In this document: in pieces, positions 12,419 through 29,466 of the stretch
Position numbering within the stretch: the stretch's first letter is position 1
Layout of the letters: every line of letters starts with the position of its first letter
Source: Devosia chinhatensis
GTDB lineage: Bacteria; Pseudomonadota; Alphaproteobacteria; Rhizobiales; Devosiaceae
NCBI RefSeq assembly: GCF_000969445.1
Contig: NZ_JZEY01000054.1
Span: 1,612,001 to 1,676,000, forward strand
Direction of reading: 5' to 3'
Length of the DNA: 64,000 nt
The notes under the pieces: model-generated
The model's input: the letters and a program-made list of their open reading frames with translations, nothing else
Told to the model about the DNA's origin: nothing
The model's database searches: none
Program-made: the position numbers and the translations under genes

Positions 12419-12484
12419 CGCTTTTCTCCAAATTCGTCAGCGCAATCGCCGACTTTCAGTTGAGTTTTTTAGCTTGCGCTGTTG

Positions 12485-14575
12485 TTAGGCGTATTTGGCC
12501 TGGACTTCGTCGGCGACAGCCTGCGGAACCTGTTCGTAGTGATCGAACACCATGGTGTACTGTGCACGACCCTGGCTCATGGAGCGCAGCGAGTTCACAT
12601 ACCCGAACATGTTTGCAAGCGGCACGAACGCATTCACGACCTGGACAACACCACGGCTTTCAGTGCCCTGGATCTGGCCACGACGCGAGTTGAGGTCGCC
12701 GATGACGTCGCCCATGTAATCTTCTGGCGTGACAACTTCAACCTTCATGATCGGCTCGAGGATCTTCGGGCCGGCTTCACGCAGGGCTTCGCGGAAACCC
12801 GCGCGACCTGCGATTTCGAAGGCCAGGACCGAGGAGTCCACGTCGTGGTAGGCGCCGTCGGTGAGGGTCACCTTCACGTCAACCACGGGGAAGCCGATCA
12901 GCGGGCCTGCGCCCATGACCGATTCGATACCCTTGCTCACGCCCGGGATGTATTCCTTGGGAACAGCACCGCCGACGATGGCATTGACGAATTCGAGGCC
13001 CTTGCCGACTTCACCCGGTTCGACGGTGATCTTGATACGGGCAAACTGACCCGAACCACCGGACTGCTTCTTATGGGTGTAGTCCTTGTCGGTCTTGCGG
13101 GTGATCGTTTCACGATACGCCACCTGCGGCTGACCGATATTGGCTTCCACCTTGAACTCGCGCTTCATGCGGTCGACGAGAATGTCGAGGTGCAATTCGC
13201 CCATGCCCGAGATGATGGTCTGGCCGGATTCTTCGTCCGTCTTGACGCGGAACGACGGATCTTCGGCAGCCAGGCGGTTGAGCGCGAGGCCCATCTTTTC
13301 CTGGTCGGCCTTGGACTTCGGCTCGACGGAGATGTCGATAACCGGATCCGGGAAGATCATGCGCTCGAGGATAACCTGCGAGTTGCTCGGAGCCAGGGTA
13401 TCACCAGTCGTGGTGTCCTTGAGGCCAACGATCGCCACGATGTCGCCTGCAAAGGCTTCCGTGATCTGCTCGCGGGAATTGGCGTGCATCTGGAACATGC
13501 GGCCAACGCGCTCGCGCTTGCCCTTCACGGTGTTTTCCAGGCTGACGCCGGCTTCGAGGTGACCCGAATAGATGCGACAGAAGGTCAGCGAACCCATGTG
13601 CGGGTCGTTGGCGATCTTGAAAGCCAGCATCGAAAGCGGTTCGCTGTCGTCGGCATGACGCTCGATCGGCTCTTCCGTCTTGGCATCGATGCCCTGGATG
13701 GCCGGCACGTCGATCGGCGACGGCAGGAAGTCGATAACGCCGTTGAGCAGGGGCTGCACACCCTTGTTCTTGAAGGCCGAGCCAGCAAAGATCAGGAAGA
13801 ACTTGGTCTCGATCACGCCCTTGCGGAGCAGACGACGAATGGTGTCGTTGTTCGGCATTTCGCCTTCGAGATAGGCTTCCATGGCTGCATCGTCCATCTC
13901 GACGGCAGCTTCGATCATGGCTTCGCGGTACTTCTCGGCCTTTTCCTTGAGATCAGCCGGGATTTCCACGACGTCCCACTGGGCACCGAGCTCTTCGTTG
14001 CGCCAGACCAGAGCGTTCATCTCGATCAGGTCGACGACGCCCTTGAACTCGTTCTCGGCGCCGATCGGCAGCTGGACCGGGACGCCCTTGGCACCCAGAC
14101 GCGAACCGACCATCTCCACGCAGCGGTAGAAATCGGCACCGATCTTGTCCATCTTGTTGACGAAGATCAGACGCGGAACGTGGTACTTGTCAGCCTGACG
14201 CCAGACCGTCTCGGTCTGCGGCTCGACACCGGCATTGGCGTCCAGCAGGGCAACGGCACCGTCGAGCACGCGCAGCGAGCGTTCGACTTCAATGGTGAAG
14301 TCCACGTGGCCGGGGGTGTCGATGATGTTGAAACGGTGCATCACGCCATCGCGCGACTTCCAGAACGTGGTCGTGGCAGCCGACGTGATGGTGATGCCGC
14401 GTTCCTGCTCCTGCTCCATCCAGTCCATGGTCGCGGCGCCGTCGTGGACTTCGCCGATCTTGTGGGACTTGCCGGTGTAGTAAAGGATACGCTCGGTCGT
14501 GGTCGTCTTGCCGGCATCGATGTGGGCCATGATGCCGAAGTTACGATAAAGATTGATGGGGTATTCGCGTGCCAT
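12485..14575 (-). CDS. fusA: Translation elongation factor G
   Basis: This 696-residue translocation GTPase has the motifs AHIDAGKT (17-24), DTPGH (86-90) and NKMD (140-143). It also has all five EF-G domains, ending in the domain IV/V block typical of canonical EF-G. It lies 12 bases behind rpsG and 66 ahead of tuf. It is expressed with the str genes and likely shares their promoter. Confidence 0.99.
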   Translation of the reverse strand: MAREYPINLYRNFGIMAHIDAGKTTTTERILYYTGKSHKIGEVHDGAATMDWMEQEQERGITITSAATTTFWKSRDGVMHRFNIIDTPGHVDFTIEVERSLRVLDGAVALLDANAGVEPQTETVWRQADKYHVPRLIFVNKMDKIGADFYRCVEMVGSRLGAKGVPVQLPIGAENEFKGVVDLIEMNALVWRNEELGAQWDVVEIPADLKEKAEKYREAMIEAAVEMDDAAMEAYLEGEMPNNDTIRRLLRKGVIETKFFLIFAGSAFKNKGVQPLLNGVIDFLPSPIDVPAIQGIDAKTEEPIERHADDSEPLSMLAFKIANDPHMGSLTFCRIYSGHLEAGVSLENTVKGKRERVGRMFQMHANSREQITEAFAGDIVAIVGLKDTTTGDTLAPSNSQVILERMIFPDPVIDISVEPKSKADQEKMGLALNRLAAEDPSFRVKTDEESGQTIISGMGELHLDILVDRMKREFKVEANIGQPQVAYRETITRKTDKDYTHKKQSGGSGQFARIKITVEPGEVGKGLEFVNAIVGGAVPKEYIPGVSKGIESVMGAGPLIGFPVVDVKVTLTDGAYHDVDSSVLAFEIAGRAGFREALREAGPKILEPIMKVEVVTPEDYMGDVIGDLNSRRGQIQGTESRGVVQVVNAFVPLANMFGYVNSLRSMSQGRAQYTMVFDHYEQVPQAVADEVQAKYA

Positions 14576-14587
14576 GGGGCGCTCCTA

Positions 14588-15058
14588 CTACCAGCGGTAG
14601 TGCGAGAAGGCACGGTTGGCGTCAGCCATACGGTGCGTATCTTCGCGCTTCTTGACGGCCTGACCACGGCCGTTCATCGCATCCATGAGCTCGCCGGAGA
14701 GGCGTTCACGCATGGTGTTCTCGCCGCGCTTGCGGGCGCTGTCGATGAGCCAGCGGATGGCCAGGGCCTGCTGACGGTCAGTACGGACTTCGACTGGAAC
14801 CTGGTACGTGGCACCACCAACGCGGCGCGAACGCACTTCGACAGCCGGACGGATATTGTCCAGGGCGCCGTGGAACACGGTGATAGGGTCCTGCTTGGTC
14901 TTGCTTTCGACGATGTCGAAGGCGCCATAGACGATGGATTCGGCAGCAGACTTCTTGCCGTCCTTCATCAGGGAATTCATGAACTTGGTGACGACCAGAT
15001 CGCCGAACTTGGGATCAGGAATAACGTCGCGTTTTTCTGCGCGGTGACGACGGGACAT
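14588..15058 (-). CDS. rpsG: 30S ribosomal protein S7
   Basis: This 156-residue S7 starts [20 protein letters not shown] and contains [20 protein letters not shown], the signature of the family. It nucleates the 16S 3' domain. In E. coli S7 represses the str operon by binding between rpsL and rpsG; the 12-base gap here leaves little room for the same structure. Confidence 0.98.
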   Translation of the reverse strand: MSRRHRAEKRDVIPDPKFGDLVVTKFMNSLMKDGKKSAAESIVYGAFDIVESKTKQDPITVFHGALDNIRPAVEVRSRRVGGATYQVPVEVRTDRQQALAIRWLIDSARKRGENTMRERLSGELMDAMNGRGQAVKKREDTHRMADANRAFSHYRW

Positions 15059-15070
15059 ATCTCGATCTCC

Positions 15071-15442
15071 TTACTTCGGACGCTTCGCGCCGTACTTCGA
15101 ACGACGCTGCTTGCGATCCTTCACGCTCTGCGTGTCGAGGACGCCGCGGAGCACGTGATAGCGAACACCCGGCAAGTCGCGAACGCGGCCGCCGCGGATG
15201 AGCACGACGGAGTGCTCCTGAAGGTTGTGACCTTCGCCCGGGATGTACGAGATCACTTCACGCTGGTTGGTCAGGCGAACCTTGGCAACCTTACGGAGAG
15301 CCGAGTTCGGCTTCTTCGGGGTCGTCGTGTACACACGAGAGCAAACGCCGCGCTTCTGCGGATTTGCTTCCATGGCCGGAACTTTGTTCCGCTTTGGCTT
15401 GCTGGCGCGTGGCTTGCGGATCAGCTGATTAATGGTGGGCAT
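15071..15442 (-). CDS. rpsL: 30S ribosomal protein S12, with Arg at residue 88
   Basis: This 123-residue S12 is a decoding-centre protein. The two loops that meet the codon-anticodon helix are [11 protein letters not shown] (41-51, with the usual lysines at 43-44) and [13 protein letters not shown] (84-96). In the second loop most bacteria have Lys where this protein has Arg88 (codon CGC at 15179-15181). Lys-to-Arg at this residue is a classical streptomycin-resistance change in E. coli and mycobacteria. The gene is the first of the str cluster, 12 bases ahead of rpsG. Confidence 0.98.
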   Translation of the reverse strand: MPTINQLIRKPRASKPKRNKVPAMEANPQKRGVCSRVYTTTPKKPNSALRKVAKVRLTNQREVISYIPGEGHNLQEHSVVLIRGGRVRDLPGVRYHVLRGVLDTQSVKDRKQRRSKYGAKRPK

Positions 15443-15689
15443 TGCGCTCTTTCCATTGGTCCAAAATTATACGGTCTACACAAGCAAACCAAAGCGGCGC
15501 TCGCACGAACCCTCTACGGACTCGGCGGCGCCTCAATTGCAGCGGACCACCTACCCGCAAAGGCAGCAGTCATGCGCACAAGGATTTACTTCGTCTAGTT
15601 ACCCGACAGTGTGTTTGATCGTCCTGGATTCCCGCGCTAGGTGGCAGGGACCCGGTGTGACAATCACGACCGACCGCTAAGGTAGGCGC

Positions 15690-15718
15690 TGTTTAGAACC
15701 GATGACTCGCTCCGTCAA
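15690..15718 (-). promoter_or_regulatory. Promoter for the rpsL/str-S10-spc cluster
   Basis: On the minus strand TTGACG (-35, 15713-15718) and TAAACA (-10, 15690-15695) are 17 bases apart, a good sigma-70-type match. The predicted start lies about 240 bases upstream of rpsL. No other convincing promoter is seen between here and adk, so the 27-gene cluster probably depends mainly on this one. Confidence 0.6.
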
Positions 15719-15750
15719 GGATTCTTTCGTGAAAAATCCGAGGGAGAGCC

Positions 15751-15921
15751 ATGCGTTTCGCGGGATTGGACCCAGATACGCACCGCGACAGGCACTGGAC
15801 GATAATGCAGAAAAGCGTTCGGCGGACCCAAGCGCAAGCTACACAGGGAGGGCATGCTGGTCCCTACCCTTCAATTAACATTTTTCGATTTGTGCAGCCC
15901 GGGCGTTGTTGGTGCCGTTAG
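15751..15921 (+). CDS. Possible small protein or leader peptide upstream of the reductase
   Basis: A 56-codon frame starts with ATG five to six bases after GAGGGAGA, a strong Shine-Dalgarno match, and ends 21 bases before the reductase ATG. The product (MRFAGLDPDTHRDRH...) has no recognisable domain and no signal peptide. The ribosome-binding site and position are the only support. It could be a real small gene, a coupled leader, or chance. Confidence 0.22.
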   Translation: MRFAGLDPDTHRDRHWTIMQKSVRRTQAQATQGGHAGPYPSINIFRFVQPGRCWCR

Positions 15922-15942
15922 GGACCAAAAGGAGAATTTGTC

Positions 15943-16785
15943 ATGCAGAAATGTCCCGCGATCCCCCTTAATGACGGCCAGGCCATACCCCAGCTCGGAT
16001 TCGGCGTCTGGAGGCTTGAGGAAGATGACGCACCTGATGTGGTGGGCGCAGCGATCAAGGCCGGTTATCGTCACATTGACACGGCCCAGGGTTACGACAA
16101 CGAGGCCGGCGTCGGCCGCGCGATTGCCGAAGCTGACATCGATCGGCAAGATCTCTTCATCACCTCCAAGTTGCGGAACGGCCATCAGGGTTATGACAGC
16201 GCCATGCGATCCTTGGAAGAATCGCTCGACCGGCTGCAACTCGATTATCTGGACCTGTTCCTGATCCACTGGCCTGCACCGGCGCATGACAAATATGCAG
16301 AAACGTGGAAAGCATTCGTCGAGCTTCAGAAGCAGGGCCGAGTGCGCTCGATCGGGGTGTCCAACTTTCTGCCCGAGCACATCCAGCGCATCATAGCCGA
16401 AACCGGCGTGGTTCCCGCAGTCAACCAGGTGGAGCTTCACCCCGCCTATCAACAGCGGGACATTCGCGAATGGCATCGCGACCACGATATTCAGCTTGAA
16501 TGCTATAGTCCGCTGGGCGGCAAGGACACTGGGCTGTTCGAGAACCCTGCAATCTCTGAGATTGCAGAACGTCACGGCAAATCGGCTGCTCAGGTCATCA
16601 TCCGCTGGCATATCCAGCAGAACCTCATTGTCCTGCCCAAGAGCAGCAAGCCCGAACGCGCCGCAGAAAATTTCGACGTCTGGGATTTCACCCTCTCCGC
16701 CGATGACGTGGCCAGGCTCGATGCCCTCGACAGGCCCGATGGCAAGACCTTGCCTCAGCCAGATGAAAATAACGAAATGTTTTGA
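15943..16785 (+). CDS. Aldo/keto reductase, 2,5-diketogluconate-reductase type
   Basis: This 280-residue NADPH-dependent reductase of the AKR superfamily has a complete catalytic tetrad: Asp46, Tyr51, Lys76 and His109 (motifs HIDTAQGYDNE, TSKL, FLIHWP). The cofactor-binding end carries VLPKSSKPER. Family members reduce 2,5-diketo-D-gluconate, methylglyoxal or other small carbonyls; the substrate cannot be read from sequence. It is transcribed toward the sugar-dehydrogenase operon (27-base convergent gap), so it may share its physiology but not its transcript. Confidence 0.88.
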   Translation: MQKCPAIPLNDGQAIPQLGFGVWRLEEDDAPDVVGAAIKAGYRHIDTAQGYDNEAGVGRAIAEADIDRQDLFITSKLRNGHQGYDSAMRSLEESLDRLQLDYLDLFLIHWPAPAHDKYAETWKAFVELQKQGRVRSIGVSNFLPEHIQRIIAETGVVPAVNQVELHPAYQQRDIREWHRDHDIQLECYSPLGGKDTGLFENPAISEIAERHGKSAAQVIIRWHIQQNLIVLPKSSKPERAAENFDVWDFTLSADDVARLDALDRPDGKTLPQPDENNEMF

Positions 16786-16794
16786 TGAGGGGGC

Positions 16795-16812
16795 GGGCCG
16801 CTCCGGCGGCCC
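16795..16812. terminator. Hairpin between convergent genes
   Basis: A perfect 7-bp inverted repeat (GGGCCGC/GCGGCCC, four-base loop) lies between the reductase stop and the dehydrogenase stop. It has no T-run on either side, so it is at best a weak bidirectional end. Confidence 0.3.
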
Positions 16813-17933
16813 TACTCCGCCGCGATATGGACCCAGTCCTGACTGTCATGGCTGGCAGCCATGGCATGGACAATCCGCTCGATCTCCAGACCCCTGTCGA
16901 AGTCGACAACGCGTGCTGGCATGCCCGACATGGCATTCAGCAATTCGTGACATTCGATGATCTTGAGGTCGTTGAAACCCAGGCCGTGGCCCGGCGCCGG
17001 AATGAATCGGTCATAAGGCATGTGCACGGGCGCCGCCAGAATGCTTGTATATCCCTGTGCTCCGGCCGGTCCGTTGGCTTGGTAGATCTGAAGCTCATTC
17101 ATCCGCTCCTGATCATACACGATACTTCCCGCTGAACCGAAGATCTGCAACGCGATCCTGCCCTTGCGACCCCAGGCAGACCTATTGACGGCAAGCACGC
17201 CGCTGATCTCACCGATCTCGAACAGCACATTGGCGATATCGAACGTCTCTACGGTCCGGCGGCCGCCGTCGGCCAGCGGACGGTCCGCATAAGGCTTGGC
17301 CTGGTGCGCGAACACCCTTGTCGGATTGCCGATCAGCGTCTGGAGCAAACTGAGGGGGTGGACCGCGAAATCGTCCAGCGCACCGTAGCCGGAACTGGCT
17401 TCGCTCTTCCAATAGAACAAGGCCTCAGGATCGGCCATGAAGTCCTCATCCATCTCGACCCGCACATGGTTGAGCACGCCAATTGCGCCCGATGCGATCA
17501 GGTCGCCAATCTGCCGCACCATGGGGTTCTGGATGTAATTGTAGCCCAAAATGGCCACCCGGCCGCTGGCGCGGGCAGCATCGGCCATGCGCTGCGCATC
17601 GACCAGGCTTACCGCCATGGGCTTTTCGCACCATACATGCTTGCCCGCCTCCAGAGCCGCAATCGCCATTTCCGCGTGAAAGGCATTGGGCGTCGTCACC
17701 GACACCACATCCACCTCGCTATCGGCAATCAGTTGACGCCAGTCTCCCGTGGCGCGGTCAAAGCCGAACTCATCGGCTTTCTTAAAGGCCAGTTCTTCAT
17801 TGGCCTCTGCAAGATGCACAAGCCTCGGACGGGGCCCCGCTCCGAAAACCGCCTTGACGGAGGTCCAGGCCAGAGCGTGGCACTTGCCCATATAGCCCGT
17901 GCCGATAAGCCCGACGCCAATCGTATTCGACAT
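16812..17933 (-). CDS. Gfo/Idh/MocA family NAD(P)-dependent oxidoreductase
   Basis: This 373-residue protein has an N-terminal Rossmann fold with GTGYMG at 11-16, the family's EKP motif at 103-105 and a C-terminal substrate domain with DDFAVHP (187-193) supplying the likely catalytic His. Relatives oxidise inositol isomers, glucose or other sugars. It lies 17 bases behind a CUT2 sugar-importer ATPase gene, so it probably acts on the imported sugar or cyclitol. The exact substrate is unknown. Confidence 0.88.
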   Translation of the reverse strand: MSNTIGVGLIGTGYMGKCHALAWTSVKAVFGAGPRPRLVHLAEANEELAFKKADEFGFDRATGDWRQLIADSEVDVVSVTTPNAFHAEMAIAALEAGKHVWCEKPMAVSLVDAQRMADAARASGRVAILGYNYIQNPMVRQIGDLIASGAIGVLNHVRVEMDEDFMADPEALFYWKSEASSGYGALDDFAVHPLSLLQTLIGNPTRVFAHQAKPYADRPLADGGRRTVETFDIANVLFEIGEISGVLAVNRSAWGRKGRIALQIFGSAGSIVYDQERMNELQIYQANGPAGAQGYTSILAAPVHMPYDRFIPAPGHGLGFNDLKIIECHELLNAMSGMPARVVDFDRGLEIERIVHAMAASHDSQDWVHIAAE

Positions 17934-17950
17934 GTCCTGATCCGATCCTT

Positions 17951-18733
17951 CTAGACAGTACCGCCGAGTGACGAGCTGAGTTCAGCCATCTCGGCGCCAC
18001 CCGCCATCATGTCCTGCAATTGCTCCGGCTGCAGCTCCCCCTTGAGGGCCGTGCCCAATGTCTTGCCGCGATTGAGCACCGTAAACCGATCACCAACGGC
18101 CATGGCGTGCCGCACATTGTGGGTAATGAAGACGATGCCCACACCGGTTTTGCGAACCCGATCGATGGTCGCCAGCACATTCGCAGTCTGGCGCACACCC
18201 AGCGCTGAGGTGGGCTCGTCGAGAATGAGCACCTTAGCCCCAAAATAGACCGCACGCGCAATGGCCACGGTCTGCCGTTCACCGCCCGAGAGGGTCCCCA
18301 CGGCCTGGTCCGGCGCCCGCAATTGAATGCCCATGCGCCGCATTTCCTCGAGCGTGATCCGATTTGCGCGATCCATATCGAGGAACTGAAAGGGTCCGAA
18401 GCGCCTGCGCGGTTCACGGCCCATCCAGAAATTGCGCGTTACCGACATGAGCGGGATCATCGCGAGGTCCTGGTAGACGGTGGCAACACCGGCATTCATG
18501 GCCTCACGCGGATCGGCAAAGCTGACGCTCTTGCCGTTCATCCGGATTTCACCAGAAGTCGGCTTGTGTACGCCCGCCATTGTCTTGATGAAGGTCGACT
18601 TGCCAGCGCCATTGTCCCCCAGCAGGCAATGACACTCGCCCGGCATGACGGAAACGGACACGCCATTGAGCGCAATTACCGGACCGAACTGCTTTTTGAT
18701 GTCGATGAGCTCGATAAGAGGTGTATCGGCCAT
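17951..18733 (-). CDS. Sugar ABC transporter ATP-binding protein (CUT2 type, single domain)
   Basis: This 260-residue ATPase has Walker [10 protein letters not shown] (39-47), Q-loop Gln88, signature LSGGERQ (148-154) and Walker B VLILDEP (168-174). It has one nucleotide-binding domain, like FrcA of rhizobia and unlike the double-domain RbsA/XylG proteins. It would power import with the permease encoded three bases upstream. Fructose, ribose or an inositol are the family's usual substrates. Confidence 0.9.
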   Translation of the reverse strand: MADTPLIELIDIKKQFGPVIALNGVSVSVMPGECHCLLGDNGAGKSTFIKTMAGVHKPTSGEIRMNGKSVSFADPREAMNAGVATVYQDLAMIPLMSVTRNFWMGREPRRRFGPFQFLDMDRANRITLEEMRRMGIQLRAPDQAVGTLSGGERQTVAIARAVYFGAKVLILDEPTSALGVRQTANVLATIDRVRKTGVGIVFITHNVRHAMAVGDRFTVLNRGKTLGTALKGELQPEQLQDMMAGGAEMAELSSSLGGTV

Positions 18734-18736
18734 GGC

Positions 18737-19861
18737 TCAGCGCTCCCCTGTAATGAGGCGGCGGATATAGGTGTTGAGGATGACCGCCAGCAGCAGGATA
18801 ACCCCAAGGAACACGCGGAACAGCGAGCTTTCGACACCTGCGAAGAACAGACCCTGTTGCACCACCCCGAAGATCAGTGCACCCAGAGCTGCACCGATCA
18901 CCGAGCCATAACCGCCGGTCAGGAGCGCGCCGCCGATCACAACGGCAATGATGGCCTCGAACTCCTTGAGCAGGCCACGGTCCGCCGCTGCCGAGCCGAA
19001 TTCCATAACTTGGCAGGCCGCAAAGATCGTCGCGCAGAAAGCCGAGAACACGAACATGGCAATCTTCACGCGATCGACAGGCACGCCGACATAGCGGGCC
19101 GCCTTGGCATCGCCGCCGGCGGCATAGATCCAGTTGCCGAAACGCGTCCGGGTCAAAAGCACATGAGCGAAGATGATGAGGGCAATGGCCCAGATCATCA
19201 GCATGGGAATCCCGTCGACGACCGGCTGCCCTGCCCGGTTGCCCGCCTGAAAGGTTGCAATCCAGCCCATATCCGCCAGCCAGTAGAAAATGAACCCGAG
19301 GACCTTCCCCCCGAACAGGGTAGCTAGCCAGTCGCCCTGCGCCGCCTCACGGACCCCACCGATAATGGTCTGCCGCGTCGTGGAGATGGAAAGGTAGATG
19401 GTCAGGCCGCGCAGGATATAGAGCGAGGCCAAGGTGACGATGAAGGATGGCAGGCCGGTCTTGATCACCAGGTACCCGTTGGCCGCCCCAATCAGCATCG
19501 CTACGATGAAAGCCGCGATGATCGAGGCCCACATTGGCCAACCCAGATGCACGCTGAGCAGGGCGATCACGATACCGGCAAACCCGATCATCGAGCCCAC
19601 GGACAAGTCGAACTCGCCCGCGATCATCAGCAGGCAGGCACCCACCGCGATGATCGCGAACTGCGCCGATACGACACCCCAGTTCATGATGCCGTCGGCC
19701 GCAAACATGCCGGTACCGCCGGCGACGATGGCAAAGTAGATGAATACAAGCACTGTGCCCGCCATGGCGCCGAGTTCGGGGCGGACAAAGGCACGACGCA
19801 GGGTCGACTGCCGCTGAACACGTTCATCGGCGGTCGGCGCGCCCGGGGGCTGGTCAACCAT
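18737..19861 (-). CDS. Sugar ABC transporter permease (CUT2 type)
   Basis: This 374-residue inner-membrane protein has about ten hydrophobic segments and the family motif MIAGEFDLSVGSMIGFAG. An N-terminal cytoplasmic stretch of about 30 residues precedes the first segment. It forms the membrane channel as a homodimer with the ATPase encoded just downstream. An 82-base gap with a strong hairpin separates it from the binding-protein gene. Confidence 0.92.
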   Translation of the reverse strand: MVDQPPGAPTADERVQRQSTLRRAFVRPELGAMAGTVLVFIYFAIVAGGTGMFAADGIMNWGVVSAQFAIIAVGACLLMIAGEFDLSVGSMIGFAGIVIALLSVHLGWPMWASIIAAFIVAMLIGAANGYLVIKTGLPSFIVTLASLYILRGLTIYLSISTTRQTIIGGVREAAQGDWLATLFGGKVLGFIFYWLADMGWIATFQAGNRAGQPVVDGIPMLMIWAIALIIFAHVLLTRTRFGNWIYAAGGDAKAARYVGVPVDRVKIAMFVFSAFCATIFAACQVMEFGSAAADRGLLKEFEAIIAVVIGGALLTGGYGSVIGAALGALIFGVVQQGLFFAGVESSLFRVFLGVILLLAVILNTYIRRLITGER

Positions 19862-19906
19862 TCAGATGTCTCCGAGATACAGAGGGCGCCACGCGCCTGT
19901 CAGAAT

Positions 19907-19931
19907 ATCCGGGGCCGAAGCGGCCCCGGAT
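19907..19931 (-). terminator. Hairpin between binding-protein and permease genes
   Basis: A perfect 10-bp GC-rich stem (ATCCGGGGCC with its complement) and a five-base loop lie just after the binding-protein stop, without a T-run. This arrangement is known to keep 5' binding-protein mRNA abundant relative to the permease message (malE-type differential stability). That role is inferred here. Confidence 0.5.
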
Positions 19932-19943
19932 GACCGGAAAAGA

Positions 19944-20894
19944 TCAGCGGTACTGACCCGCATATTGCTCGACCAGGGCGATATTGTCCTTGGTGATGAA
20001 GCCCGGGCCCGAATTGATCGAATTGCCCGGCACCACGCCGTAACGCGCCAGATTGGTCAGCACGACGACAGGGAGATAGCCCTGCAGGAACGGCTGCTGG
20101 TCGATGGCGAAGTTGATCGTACCGTCCTTCACGGCAGCGGCGATCTCGGTGGAAAGGTCGAAGGTACCGAAGAAGATGGCGCCGGCCTGTCCGGTAGCAT
20201 TGAGAGCGGCAATGGTCGGATGTGCAGAGGTTGGGCCGAGAGTCAGGATGCCATTGGTGTCGGGATTGGTCTGCAGGTACGCCGCGACCTTGGACTGGAT
20301 TTCGCCAGGGTCCTGTCCGGCATCGATCATCTGATTGCCCAGCTCGACGCCCAGCGCATCGGCAAAACCCTGACACCGCTCAACCGAGGCCGGGTTGGTG
20401 ATGTAGTGGTTGACGCACAGGAAGCTGGTGACGCCGGCTGCCTTTGCCTGCTCCCCTGCCCCGAAGCCCGCATCGTATTCCGGCTGGCCAACGTGCAGCA
20501 GCGCCCCGATTTCCTTGGACTGCTCGACCGTCCCCGAATTGATGGTGATCACTGGAATGCCCCGGTCTACGGCATCGGCCAGCGGCCCCTTGAGCACGTC
20601 GAAGTCGGCGATGGTCGCGATGATGCCATTGGGGCCGGACGCAGCAGCCTGTTCGATGATGCGAGCCATGTCGGCGAGGTCACCGGTCGGTGGGTTGCGA
20701 TACTCGACGGTCACATCCATCTGTTCGCCTGCCAGGGCAATGGCGTTCTTGATCGTGTTCCACCAGCTGTCCGAATCCGGAGCATGGGACACAAGCACGA
20801 ACCGCTCTCCCTCCGCGGCGGCAGGCATGACGGTGGCCGGCAAAACGGCAGCGGCAAGCGCCAGGGCAGCGAGGCCCTTCGTAAGAATGTTCAT
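19944..20894 (-). CDS. Periplasmic sugar-binding protein of the CUT2 ABC transporter
   Basis: This 316-residue protein has a Sec signal peptide (about residues 1-27, cleavage after PAAA) followed by a periplasmic-binding-protein type I fold (FVLVSHAPDSDSWWNTI, then IIATIADFDVLKGPLADA). The ATG at 20894 is chosen because GGGAGGA precedes it by six bases; the frame remains open upstream but that part has no signal-like sequence. It is the first gene of the importer operon (binding protein, permease, ATPase, dehydrogenase). Confidence 0.92.
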   Translation of the reverse strand: MNILTKGLAALALAAAVLPATVMPAAAEGERFVLVSHAPDSDSWWNTIKNAIALAGEQMDVTVEYRNPPTGDLADMARIIEQAAASGPNGIIATIADFDVLKGPLADAVDRGIPVITINSGTVEQSKEIGALLHVGQPEYDAGFGAGEQAKAAGVTSFLCVNHYITNPASVERCQGFADALGVELGNQMIDAGQDPGEIQSKVAAYLQTNPDTNGILTLGPTSAHPTIAALNATGQAGAIFFGTFDLSTEIAAAVKDGTINFAIDQQPFLQGYLPVVVLTNLARYGVVPGNSINSGPGFITKDNIALVEQYAGQYR

Positions 20895-20963
20895 CGATTT
20901 CCTCCCTCGTGAACCTCCGCAGAAATGGCCCGTATGTTCTATTTTAAGCCACCTGCGAAACAA

Positions 20964-20991
20964 ACATTCCATTTTTAATGAATGTCGTCAA
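20964..20991 (-). promoter_or_regulatory. Possible promoter with overlapping operator of the sugar operon
   Basis: Minus-strand TTGACG (20986-20991) resembles a -35 box. Right behind it is the inverted repeat ACATTC...GAATGT (20964-20985), with an AT-rich centre and 6-bp arms. The matching -10 (AATGTT) is poor, so transcription may need an activator, or release of a repressor bound to the repeat. No regulator gene is adjacent. Confidence 0.35.
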
Positions 20992-21007
20992 GCGGTGCTC
21001 GGAGGGC

Positions 21008-21035
21008 AAAAGAAAAGGGGCCCGAGGGCCCCTTT
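21008..21035 (-). terminator. Intrinsic terminator of rpoC
   Basis: A 10-bp stem (AAAGGGGCCC with its complement) and a TTTTCTTTT tail follow the rpoC stop by 23 bases. This is a textbook Rho-independent terminator and ends the rplJL-rpoBC transcript before the sugar operon's regulatory region. Confidence 0.88.
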
Positions 21036-21058
21036 CCAGTTCACGAATGACGGTCGTC

Positions 21059-25243
<4,185 letters not shown>

Positions 25244-25323
25244 CTATTCTCTCCTCTATCCGCCCGGATCGCAGACTTGGCTGCTGATCCGACCGGAAGG
25301 TGAATGGGGTTGGAAGTGCCGGA

Positions 25324-29466
<4,143 letters not shown>

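Larger units (their letters stand above)
15443..15942. other. Divergent regulatory region between rpsL and the aldo/keto reductase
   Basis: This 500-base region separates minus-strand rpsL from a plus-strand reductase. It holds a clear minus-strand promoter (15690-15718), which gives rpsL a leader of roughly 240 bases, and one possible small plus-strand reading frame (15751-15921). The reductase has a good ribosome-binding site (AAGGAG, six bases upstream of its ATG). I see no tRNA or mobile-element remnant. Confidence 0.6.

Noticed and set aside
12482..15598. Very long plus-strand open frame (about 1038 codons) opposite fusA and rpsG/rpsL
   Set aside because: It is antisense to unmistakable minus-strand genes; long shadow frames are expected where high third-position GC removes stops.
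17951..18733. Truncated sugar ATPase missing its second nucleotide-binding domain
   Set aside because: Single-domain ATPases of this size are normal in the FrcA-type branch, and the downstream gene starts cleanly after it.
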